In this document: positions 1 to 5,134 of the stretch, piece by piece
Layout: every line of letters begins with the position of its first letter
How positions within the stretch are numbered: the stretch's first letter is position 1
From: Enterovibrio sp042096095
GTDB taxonomy: Bacteria; Pseudomonadota; Gammaproteobacteria; Enterobacterales; Vibrionaceae
Reading direction: 5' to 3'
Length of the DNA: 5,405 bases
Assembly (NCBI GenBank): GCA_042096095.1
Contig: JBELME010000280.1
Span: 1-5,405, forward strand
Notes under the pieces: model-generated
Database searches by the model: none
Seen by the model: the letters and a program-made list of their open reading frames with translations, nothing else
Told to the model about the DNA's origin: nothing
Translations under genes and position numbers: made by a program

Positions 1-132
1 ATTAAATTGTAGCCACTTTGTGCGGGATAATACGGATTTATAACGCTTTTTCTGACAGTAGCCCCAAATTTTTTGGGTTAATCCTAAGATTGGGTGAAGA
101 TGATAAGGGGATGACACGTCAAGGAGGGTATT

Positions 133-169
133 ACAACCAGAAACGCCGTAGCGACGTTTCTGGATTTGT
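133..169. repeat. Strong inverted repeat (hairpin), function unknown
   Basis: CCAGAAACG (137-145) is a perfect inverted repeat of CGTTTCTGG (155-163). Inside the 9-nt spacer a further CG/CG pair (147-148 with 152-153) can form after one mismatch. Outside, ACAA (133-136) can pair with TTGT (166-169) past a two-base bulge. The result is a stem of roughly 13 to 15 pairs. Only a short T-rich stretch (ATTTGTT) follows on the plus strand, so it is a weak fit to an intrinsic terminator. It could also be part of a structured small RNA, or an end of a decayed element. Confidence 0.45.
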
Positions 170-631
170 TGCGACTAGCGCATTTTTAGAGGACGCGTAG
201 TTTGCGGTCTATTTTGATGGTAGAACCACAGGCGTCTGCTTTTGTTGCTCATAAACACCTCTTTTTTTTATCAGGTTAAAATGCGCATTTCTGCTTTCAC
301 CATACTAAATAACAAAACGGCATTACATTCCTGAGTTGATAAACCTGCCTCCTAAAACACGGATGCCATTAGTTGGCTAACTTCCTCTTTTTTTGTAGAG
401 GACTTCTTTCTCCATGTGCTTTAAAGAAGCAGCACAAGCGACAGCGTTAATTAGATTGGTTTTTAATCAACTGTCACGTTATGACCATTTTTCTTACATT
501 AAGTTTCAACTTTCAAGTGATTCTCGCCGAATCTATGTTGTGCAGATGACAGATAATATGCACCAACGCACTTAGTGGTTGAAATTTAAACGATTTATTC
601 TATTTCACCGTTTTTTGGCAAGCTCAGACGC

Positions 632-683
632 CACTATTCGTAGTGTCAAAATGCTTGTTCAGTTACACTGCCCCGAAATAGTG
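632..683 (+). promoter_or_regulatory. Structured leader upstream of the S4-domain gene
   Basis: CACTA (632-636) pairs with TAGTG (641-645) to form a 5-bp stem closed by a TTCG loop, a stable tetraloop class in RNA. The same left arm, read as CACTATT (632-638), is also perfectly complementary to AATAGTG at 677-683, which lies just before the weak AGAGA ribosome-binding region (686-690) of the S4 gene. The two pairings exclude each other, so a switch in translation is conceivable if the transcript begins upstream of 632. No promoter was found that proves this region is transcribed, and short complementarity of this kind can arise by chance. Confidence 0.25.
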
Positions 684-699
684 ATAGAGACATACAGAC

Positions 700-1179
700 A
701 TGACACACGAAGAATTTGAAGTTGAAGCGATCGGCATCGAAGTGAGCTCTCAACCTGTCGAACTCTACAAAGTGCTAAAACTGGCGAACGCGGTGAGTGG
801 TGGTGGCGAAGCAAAACATGCGATCGCTGAAGGCTACGTGATTGTAAATGGCGAGCTAGAAACCCGCAAACGTTGCAAGATATATGATGGCGATGTCATC
901 GCGTTTAATGAAGAGTTCTATGTGCTGCTGTGTGATAACCCACCAGCGCCAACAGAGCCTCGCTTAGCGCGTGAAAACAAGCAAAAGCACGAAGAAGAAG
1001 CACCCCAACCTGCGCCTACTGCTAAAAAACAGAAACAGAAGCAGAAAAAGGGCAACGGATTAAGCGCCACAGCAACGAACAGCAAAGGTAAGAGCCAACA
1101 AAGCGAACAGCCTGCGAAAGAATCGGATAGTGACACCCAATCACGCTCAACATCTGGTCGACGTTCTATTTCGTTCTAA
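700..1179 (+). CDS. S4-domain RNA-binding protein with long basic tail
   Basis: This 159-residue protein carries an S4 RNA-binding fold at about residues 20-76. The signature is easy to read: VLKLANAVSGGGEAKHAI, then EGYVIVNGE, then ETRKRCKI and DGDVIAF. This matches the small YbcJ-type S4 proteins, thought to bind structured RNA or ribosome-associated RNA in the cytoplasm. E. coli YbcJ is only about 70 residues, so the S4 domain alone would account for the whole family protein. Residues from about 80 to the end form an extra low-complexity tail rich in Lys, Gln, Glu, Pro and Ser, including KKQKQKQKKG around 109-118. It is probably disordered and may add nonspecific RNA contacts. The ATG at 700 puts only about 20 residues before the domain; its ribosome binding site (AGAGA, 9 nt upstream) is weak. 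The gene stands alone and is followed by a strong terminator. The S4 assignment is firm, the cellular role is not. Confidence 0.9.
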   Translation: MTHEEFEVEAIGIEVSSQPVELYKVLKLANAVSGGGEAKHAIAEGYVIVNGELETRKRCKIYDGDVIAFNEEFYVLLCDNPPAPTEPRLARENKQKHEEEAPQPAPTAKKQKQKQKKGNGLSATATNSKGKSQQSEQPAKESDSDTQSRSTSGRRSISF

Positions 1180-1200
1180 CGCGCTATTTCTTTCTACAGA

Positions 1201-1228
1201 AAAAAGCCACCTCATCGGGTGGCTTTTT
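1201..1228 (+). terminator. Intrinsic terminator of the S4-domain gene
   Basis: AAAAAGCCACC (1201-1211) pairs perfectly with GGTGGCTTTTT (1218-1228) across a 6-nt loop, giving an 11-bp stem whose right arm ends in five T. It starts 21 bp after the S4 stop codon. The A-run on the left means it could also stop transcription arriving on the minus strand. Confidence 0.93.
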
Positions 1229-1571
1229 GATTATCTACATTGATTAAAAGAAATACTGTGTAAATTGCTTTATGTCGATATTTCGTGCCCTGCATTGCTC
1301 ATTTCGTTGAGCATCCTTACCTCGCGAGTTTGCGAATCACGGGTCGTTAGAAAGCAAGGTCTTATCTCTATCTGTGGCGTATTCCTACGCTAGTGTAACG
1401 CTCCAAATTGTTATGCGACCCAAATCCACACCGGCTTTATGTTGCCCGGCGATGTGTAGCGATGTCGCTCAGTCCTCTGTTCGTCATAAGGTTCTCTTTG
1501 GGTGCATCTTGAGTATAGGCTGCCCTTTTATCCCTTCCATATCTCATTTCTATGAATGTGACCTAGTTTCC

Positions 1572-1591
1572 GTAAACAAAATTTTGTTAAC
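1572..1591. promoter_or_regulatory. Near-perfect 20-bp palindrome, candidate operator
   Basis: The 14-bp core AACAAAATTTTGTT is a perfect palindrome, and the surrounding 20 bp are symmetrical at 18 positions. It lies about 150 bp upstream of the likely -10 box of the TDT gene. Symmetry of this length in a gene-free stretch is typical of a dimeric regulator site, but a cruciform-prone AT sequence with no function is also possible. No known consensus is matched well enough to name a regulator. Confidence 0.4.
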
Positions 1592-1714
1592 ATAATCACA
1601 TAATGTCGGCAGGAATTATGCTTTGCGTTCGTTGCATATTGTGAGTTCTACGCATCGCTATCGTGTCTTCGTCACACATACGGTTTAAAATCATTCATTA
1701 CGGTCGGATCGACT

Positions 1715-1744
1715 TTCTTAATTGTTCATAACCGCGCGTATAAT
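1715..1744 (+). promoter_or_regulatory. Probable sigma-70 promoter of the TDT gene
   Basis: A perfect TATAAT box lies at 1739-1744. The best partner, TTCTTA at 1715-1720 with an 18-bp spacer, matches the -35 consensus at only three positions, so the promoter may depend on an activator. Transcription from here would begin near 1751 and give a short leader of about 24 nt before the ATG at 1775. Confidence 0.5.
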
Positions 1745-1774
1745 AGCCGCTCGAAACACAGCATTAAATGAGTC

Positions 1775-2725
1775 ATGGATACTGAACTTTCCGTTTTTCG
1801 CTCCCCTTTTCGATTTGTGCCAACTGCACAGTCTTCTCTCGCGATGGCATTTTTTGGCCTCGGCGTCGCATGGACGCTATATCATCCGCCGACGGGGGAA
1901 CTTACGCGCCCGCTCTTATCGGTCATTGGCATTTTCTTGATCGCACCTGTGTGGCTGAAATACGCCTTCGAACCGAAACGCTTTTTTCAAGACCTTCGCG
2001 ATCCACTTTACGGCAGCCTCATGGCCCCGATGACGATGTCATTACTCTTGATGGCTGACTTTTTGGCGGAATTTGATACCAAAGCCGCTGCCATGATTTG
2101 GTATCCCGCGATGACAATGCACATCTTCATGGCCGGCTACTTCTTCTTTCATCAGTTCAAATCGTTTGAGAAATGCAATATCTACCCAAGCTGGTTTCTC
2201 TACCCTGTCGGCCTTATTAGCAGTACGCTGGCCGCACCAAAGCTAGGGTTTGCCGATGAATCTGCCATGCTGGCGCACATTTGTATTGGCGCATACTTCT
2301 TCATGTTGCCATTTGTACTCTACCGCCTGTGCTTTTTAGAAAGTTTGCCAAAAAACAGCCGCCCCGTGCTGGCCATCATGGCGGCGCCAGTAAACCTGGC
2401 GCTTACCGCTTATTTGGTCAACTTACCCAACCCCGATCCAGTCTTGGCTGGCGCACTTGCCGGCGTAGGGATCATGATGACGCTCTTTGTTTACCTGTGT
2501 TATTTCGATTTATTGAAAGAGCCTTTTCAACCCACGCTCGCTGCTTTGACCTTCCCGTCAGTGATCAGCGCCGTTGCCATGGAACGACTCACAATATGGC
2601 TTGAGAAAGACCACGCGCATTGGGCATGGCTCGAGCGACTAGGTTTAGCAGAGTTAACCGTTGCAACGCTGCTCGTGGCATGGGTCAGCGTGGGTTACAT
2701 ACGGCACTATGGCTTCGGTAAATAA
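1775..2725 (+). CDS. TDT-family (TehA/SLAC1-like) membrane channel or transporter
   Basis: This 316-residue protein is almost entirely hydrophobic, with ten likely membrane helices at roughly 19-37, 45-62, 80-98, 105-126, 138-157, 166-186, 196-216, 224-244, 253-275 and 289-310. That count and length fit the TDT family (tellurite-resistance/dicarboxylate transporters; TehA and plant SLAC1), which are inner-membrane anion channels or exporters. TFPSVISAVA near residues 259-268 in helix 9 resembles the TFP segment of the family, and Phe260 is likely the pore-gating phenylalanine (inference from the motif, not an alignment). Substrate cannot be told from sequence; anions or C4-dicarboxylates are family precedents. 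The start at 1775 leaves a short cytoplasmic N-terminus; the ribosome binding site is weak. An internal ATG at 1844 would cut into helix 1 and is less likely. No tehB-like methyltransferase gene adjoins it, so tellurite resistance should not be assumed. Confidence 0.83.
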   Translation: MDTELSVFRSPFRFVPTAQSSLAMAFFGLGVAWTLYHPPTGELTRPLLSVIGIFLIAPVWLKYAFEPKRFFQDLRDPLYGSLMAPMTMSLLLMADFLAEFDTKAAAMIWYPAMTMHIFMAGYFFFHQFKSFEKCNIYPSWFLYPVGLISSTLAAPKLGFADESAMLAHICIGAYFFMLPFVLYRLCFLESLPKNSRPVLAIMAAPVNLALTAYLVNLPNPDPVLAGALAGVGIMMTLFVYLCYFDLLKEPFQPTLAALTFPSVISAVAMERLTIWLEKDHAHWAWLERLGLAELTVATLLVAWVSVGYIRHYGFGK

Positions 2726-2748
2726 CAAAAAAACCAAACCGTTACAAA

Positions 2749-2781
2749 AAAAGAAAAGCCCCTATATGGGGCTTTTCTTTT
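2749..2781. terminator. Bidirectional terminator between TDT and LysR genes
   Basis: AAAAGAAAAGCCCC (2749-2762) pairs perfectly with GGGGCTTTTCTTTT (2768-2781) around a TATAT loop, a 14-bp stem. The right arm is T-rich for plus-strand transcripts, and the A-run to the left (from 2746) gives a T-run for minus-strand transcripts. It lies between two convergent genes and can serve both. A weaker stem, TTTTCTC (2787-2793) with GAGAAAA (2802-2808), follows on the LysR side. Confidence 0.92.
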
Positions 2782-2824
2782 GGCATTTTTCTCGGTGTTT
2801 TGAGAAAACGGAACACTTCACGCT

Positions 2825-3724
2825 CTATTCAACATCCATGGCATCAATGAGGAAATCAATGAAACAACGTACCTTTGACGACATATGTTTACGGCTTGGA
2901 TAGACAATAAACACGTCAATGTTGGTGCGCGGAAAATCGGAGAACAACGCCACCAACTCGCCAGATTCAATCTCGCCATTCAAGTTAAACAGCGGCATAC
3001 GCGTTATGCCCTCGCCAGCGAGGCACAATAAAAGCTCTAACTGCGAACTGTTACTCACCACAAAGCTTTCAAGTTCCACATCAATCGCACTGCCATCATG
3101 ATCTTTATAACGCCATGTGTTGTAAGACGGGATGTTGCTGTAGCTGATGACCTTGTGATTAACGAGCTCTTTGGGATGCGTCGGGAATCCATGCTTTTCA
3201 AGATAAGCCGGTGAAGCAATCGTCACCGCGTGGGACGAGTGGATTTTACGGCTAATCAAGCTTGAATCATCGAGTGCCTGTGAAGCACGCACCGCGATAT
3301 CAAACCCCTCGGCCACCAAATCTACTTTTCGATCATTGAGTTCAATGTTTAGCGTGATGTCAGGGTATGCATCGGCAAAGCCCCGTAAAAGTGGCGCTAA
3401 GCGCGTCAAACCAAAGCTGGTTGGACAGCTTATTTTCAGGTTTCCCTTCGGCGTAACCTGGCGGCCCAACATGGCGTTTTCGAGTTCTTCTGCATCCTGA
3501 ACAATCTGTCGGCACTGCTCATAATACAACTCTCCTTCCGGCGTTAGGCTCAATGAACGTGTTGTTCGGTGTAAAAGGCGCACACCTAAACGCTCTTCCA
3601 ATTTATTGATTTCTTTACTGATGTAGGACGTTGAATGCCCCATGCGATCAGCGGCTTTGGTAAAGCTGCCGTACTTCATCACCTCTCGAAATATCACCAT
3701 TCCATCAAGTAATTGTGTGTTCAT
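2825..3724 (-). CDS. LysR-type transcriptional regulator (CrgA/DmlR/AaeR-like)
   Basis: This 299-residue protein is full length for a LysR regulator. Residues about 1-65 form the winged helix-turn-helix: FREVMKYGSFTKAADRMG, then the recognition part STSYISKEINKLEERLG, then LLHRTTRSLSLTPEG. A linker helix follows, and from about residue 93 comes the periplasmic-binding-protein-like effector domain, beginning GNLKISCPTSFG. The segment DLVAEGFDIAVR and the following DSSLISRKI are typical of the CrgA/DmlR/AaeR branch. Such proteins bind promoter DNA as tetramers and respond to a small ligand, which cannot be read here. The gene is divergent from the FMN reductase with 201 bp between start codons, the usual arrangement for a regulator and its target, so control of the reductase and of itself is the natural inference. 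The ribosome binding site before the ATG at 3724 is weak. Confidence 0.93.
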   Translation of the reverse strand: MNTQLLDGMVIFREVMKYGSFTKAADRMGHSTSYISKEINKLEERLGVRLLHRTTRSLSLTPEGELYYEQCRQIVQDAEELENAMLGRQVTPKGNLKISCPTSFGLTRLAPLLRGFADAYPDITLNIELNDRKVDLVAEGFDIAVRASQALDDSSLISRKIHSSHAVTIASPAYLEKHGFPTHPKELVNHKVISYSNIPSYNTWRYKDHDGSAIDVELESFVVSNSSQLELLLCLAGEGITRMPLFNLNGEIESGELVALFSDFPRTNIDVFIVYPSRKHMSSKVRCFIDFLIDAMDVE

Positions 3725-3772
3725 GTCTAACGTCTCAAGCCGTACGAGTAATGAAGCATAATTAATTACATG

Positions 3773-3822
3773 TCATATGGAAACAATCATTATTCAAAAA
3801 CACTATTAATCTTCGTATGGAA
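3773..3822. repeat. Direct repeat TC(A/G)TATGGAA, 40 bp apart
   Basis: TCATATGGAA at 3773-3782 recurs as TCGTATGGAA at 3813-3822, identical at nine of ten positions, with starts exactly 40 bp apart. That is close to four helical turns, so both copies face nearly the same side of the DNA. The first copy overlaps the putative LysR-gene -35, and the second lies in the reductase promoter spacer. They are candidate half-sites for the adjacent LysR protein, though they do not show an obvious T-N11-A core. Confidence 0.4.
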
Positions 3823-3836
3823 TATATTTATAGTGA
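3800..3836. promoter_or_regulatory. Dyad over the reductase promoter, candidate operator
   Basis: ACACTATTAAT (3800-3810) and ATTTATAGTGA (3826-3836) are inverted copies matching at 9 of 11 positions, with CACTAT/ATAGTG perfect, around a 15-bp spacer. The left arm overlaps the putative -35 and the right arm the putative -10 of the reductase, so a protein bound here would directly affect that promoter. LysR proteins bind dyads in such positions; the assignment to this LysR is inference from the layout. Confidence 0.4.
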
Positions 3837-3912
3837 CCTCAAGACATAAAACGTCAACCAAACATACAGGCTGATGACCTGACGCCACTCGGCGAAAACA
3901 ACACGAATTCTT

Positions 3913-3918
3913 AGAGGA
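3913..3918 (+). promoter_or_regulatory. Ribosome binding site of the FMN reductase
   Basis: AGAGGA lies 7 nt before the ATG at 3926 and is the best plus-strand ribosome binding site in the window. It fixes that start and suggests efficient translation. Confidence 0.8.
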
Positions 3919-3925
3919 AAACACA

Positions 3926-4453
3926 ATGAAAGTATTAGCATTTGGCGCAACCAGCAGTTCTCAGTCAATCAACACACAACTGGCGGTTTATGCAGCAAAT
4001 CTTATTGAGGGTTCAGAAGTTGAAACCCTCGATTTGAACGATTTTGAAATGCCAATCTACAGCTCAGACCGCGAAGCAGAATTGGGGCAGCCAGAGCAAG
4101 CAAAGGCATTCTTTGCAAAAATTGGCGAAGCGGATGCCGTCATTATTTCTTTTGCTGAACACAATGGTTCTTACACTGCAGCGTATAAAAACGTGTTCGA
4201 CTGGGCATCACGCATGGACATGAAAGTGTTCCAAGGTAAGCCCGTGGTATTTCTTGCCACATCACCTGGCCCAGGCGGCGCAAGTTCTGTACTTCAAGGC
4301 GCCGTCGGTTCTGCCCCTTACTTTGCGGCAGAGGTGAAAGGCTCACTTTCTGTGCCAAGTTTCTATGATAACTTCGACATGGAAACGCAAACAATGCGCA
4401 ATGACGCGCTAAAGGCACAGCTTCAAGATGCGGTAAATGCCTTGGCTAAATAG
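3926..4453 (+). CDS. NAD(P)H-dependent FMN reductase, flavodoxin fold
   Basis: This 175-residue cytoplasmic protein matches the NADPH-dependent FMN reductase family (YieF/ChrR and related quinone or azo reductases) in length and motifs. Strand 1 leads into GATSSSQSIN (residues 7-16), the loop that holds the FMN phosphate. EHNGSYTAAYKNVFDW (78-92 region) is the conserved flavin-contact segment with the family K-N-x-x-D-W signature. KPVVFLATSPGPGGA (about 105-119) supplies the second flavin loop. Members form dimers or tetramers and use NAD(P)H to reduce quinones, chromate, azo or nitro compounds or free flavin; which of these applies cannot be read. The gene is transcribed away from the LysR gene, from a promoter region with operator-like repeats, so induction by an oxidant or aromatic compound through that regulator is plausible. 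It is monocistronic, ending at a terminator. Confidence 0.9.
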   Translation: MKVLAFGATSSSQSINTQLAVYAANLIEGSEVETLDLNDFEMPIYSSDREAELGQPEQAKAFFAKIGEADAVIISFAEHNGSYTAAYKNVFDWASRMDMKVFQGKPVVFLATSPGPGGASSVLQGAVGSAPYFAAEVKGSLSVPSFYDNFDMETQTMRNDALKAQLQDAVNALAK

Positions 4454-4473
4454 TCGACATCTTCAAGAAAAGC

Positions 4474-4490
4474 GCGGGCGATTAGCCCGC
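4474..4490. terminator. Bidirectional terminator of FMN reductase and ureG
   Basis: GCGGGC (4474-4479) pairs with GCCCGC (4485-4490) around GATTA. On the plus strand it is followed by TTTCTTT and lies 20 bp after the reductase stop. On the minus strand the hairpin is followed by GCTTTTCTT. The ureG stop codon (TAA, 4484-4482) lies in the loop, and one arm of the stem encodes the last two ureG codons, so coding and termination signals overlap. Confidence 0.85.
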
Positions 4491-5101
4491 TTTCTTTAAC
4501 ATCCCCGCCGTCTCGATAAACGCGATAATGTCACTCAACCCCTGCTTCTCTTTGAGATTGGTAAACACGTACGGTTTGTCTTTACGCATCCGCTTTGTGT
4601 CAGCTTCCATCACGTTAAGATCGGCGCCAACATACGGGGCTAAATCTATCTTGTTGATGACCAACAGATCTGAGCGGGTAATGCCGGGGCCACCTTTGCG
4701 CGGGATCTTCTCCCCTTCGGCCACATCTATCACATAGATAGTCAGGTCAGCGAGTTCCGGGCTAAACGTTGCACCAAGTTGTCGCCGCCACTTTCAACAA
4801 ACACCACATCCAGATCTTTATGATGACGCGCCAAACTGTCCACCGCTTCAAGGTTCATTGAAGCATCTTCCCTGATGGCGGTATGCGGACAGCCGCCGGT
4901 TTCGACGCCCACAATACGGTCAGCATCCAAGGCTTGTGCTTCGGTAAGGATGCGCTGATCTTCGCGGGTATAAATGTCATTCGTGACCACGGCAATGCTG
5001 TAAGTGGTACGAATCGTTTTACACAAGACTTCGAGCAATGCGGTCTTTCCTGACCCAACAGGACCACCCACCCCGACACGTAAAGGTTGTTTGTAGCTCA
5101 T
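4482..5101 (-). pseudogene. ureG: Urease accessory GTPase UreG, broken by a one-base deletion
   Basis: UreG is the SIMIBI-class GTPase that, with UreF, UreD/H and UreE, inserts nickel into urease in the cytoplasm. Restored, it would be 206 residues, the normal family size. The first part shows the P-loop GGPVGSGKT (12-20), TNDIYTREDQ (40-49), the metal-binding Cys-Pro-His (71-73) and ESGGDN (103-108). The frame then shifts at 4775-4774, where GG stands for an expected GGG, and reading ends at a TGA (4744-4742) after ten wrong residues. In the next frame the protein resumes as GATFSPELADLTIYVIDV and continues through the guanine-specificity motif NKID to the end. Nothing else is decayed. I prefer the ATG at 5101 to the one at 5107, because AAGGAG (5114-5109) sits 7 nt before it. 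The gene follows ureF by 33 bp and is the last in its operon. Real recent inactivation or a read error are both possible. Confidence 0.9.
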
Positions 5102-5108
5102 AATCATT

Positions 5109-5114
5109 CTCCTT
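5109..5114 (-). promoter_or_regulatory. Ribosome binding site deciding the ureG start
   Basis: Read on the minus strand, AAGGAG is a strong Shine-Dalgarno. It is 7 nt from the ATG at 5101 but only 1 nt from the ATG at 5107, so translation should start at 5101 with MSYKQPL. Confidence 0.8.
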
Positions 5115-5134
5115 AGCGCCTTAACCCTTGCGAG

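Larger units (their letters stand above)
1..699. other. Gene-free AT-rich stretch, about 700 bp
   Basis: I see no believable protein gene here on either strand. The longest open stretch (about 18-200, +) starts at a GTG, has no ribosome binding site, runs straight through two hairpins and yields a composition unlike any family I recognise. The stretch does hold inverted repeats. CCCAAA at 63-68 faces TTTGGG at 72-77 across three T. A stronger hairpin sits at 133-169. A 12-bp palindrome AAATGCGCATTT lies at 279-290. CCTCT at 384-388 faces AGAGG at 397-401 across a T-rich loop. An SD-like AAGGAGGG at 121-128 is followed by no useful start codon. The region may hold an unannotated small RNA, a decayed gene or mobile-element end, or just regulatory DNA for the S4 gene. 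The sequence alone does not decide. Confidence 0.6.
1230..1774. other. Gene-free stretch upstream of the TDT gene
   Basis: About 545 bp carry no protein gene I can support. A GTG-initiated open stretch at 1374-1595 (+) has no ribosome binding site and an unconvincing, Cys-rich composition, so I left it out. Visible structure includes a small hairpin, TGCTCA at 1296-1301 facing TGAGCA at 1308-1313, and the 20-bp near-palindrome at 1572-1591. ATGTGA (1556-1561) and TCACAT (1596-1601) flank that palindrome but are centred about 3 bp away from it. The right end carries the probable promoter of the TDT gene. The length is more than one promoter needs, so a small RNA or a decayed gene is possible. 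Confidence 0.6.
3725..3925. promoter_or_regulatory. Divergent promoter region, LysR gene / FMN reductase
   Basis: The 201 bp between the two start codons must carry both promoters. For the reductase, TATAGT (3829-3834) is a good -10 with a weak -35, TTAATC (3806-3811), 17 bp upstream. For the LysR gene on the minus strand, AATTAT (3763-3758) lies 17 bp from TTGTTT (3786-3781). These are guesses from consensus. The reductase leader would be about 85 nt and contains a small CGCC/GGCG stem at 3883-3894. Weak -35 boxes fit activator-dependent promoters. Confidence 0.5.

Noticed and set aside
18..200. Open stretch of 60 codons on the plus strand near the left edge
   Set aside because: It starts at GTG without a ribosome binding site, crosses two hairpins and shows no recognisable protein family. 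A remnant of a mobile element was considered, but no transposase motif or terminal repeat supports it.
918..1136. Minus-strand open stretch opposite the S4-protein tail
   Set aside because: It is a by-product of the Lys/Gln-rich codons read backwards as Cys/Phe/Leu, inside a well-supported gene.
1296..1313. Hairpin TGCTCA/TGAGCA as a terminator or tRNA part
   Set aside because: The stem is only 6 bp with no following T-run, and the neighbouring sequence does not fold into a tRNA cloverleaf.
1374..1595. 73-codon open stretch on the plus strand in the gene-free region
   Set aside because: No ribosome binding site, GTG start, odd Cys/Ser-rich composition, and it ends inside the AT-rich palindrome. 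Nothing points to a real protein.
1556..1601. CRP site formed by TGTGA and TCACA upstream of the TDT gene
   Set aside because: A CRP site needs the two halves 6 bp apart; here they are more than 30 bp apart.
2281..2604. 107-codon open stretch overlapping the TDT gene in another frame
   Set aside because: Overlaps fully with a ten-helix membrane protein whose frame is clearly the coding one; its translation has no family character.
4742..4780. Programmed ribosomal frameshift in ureG
   Set aside because: No slippery heptamer or evident downstream stimulator at the junction, and UreG families are normally encoded in a single frame. Mutation or sequence error is simpler.
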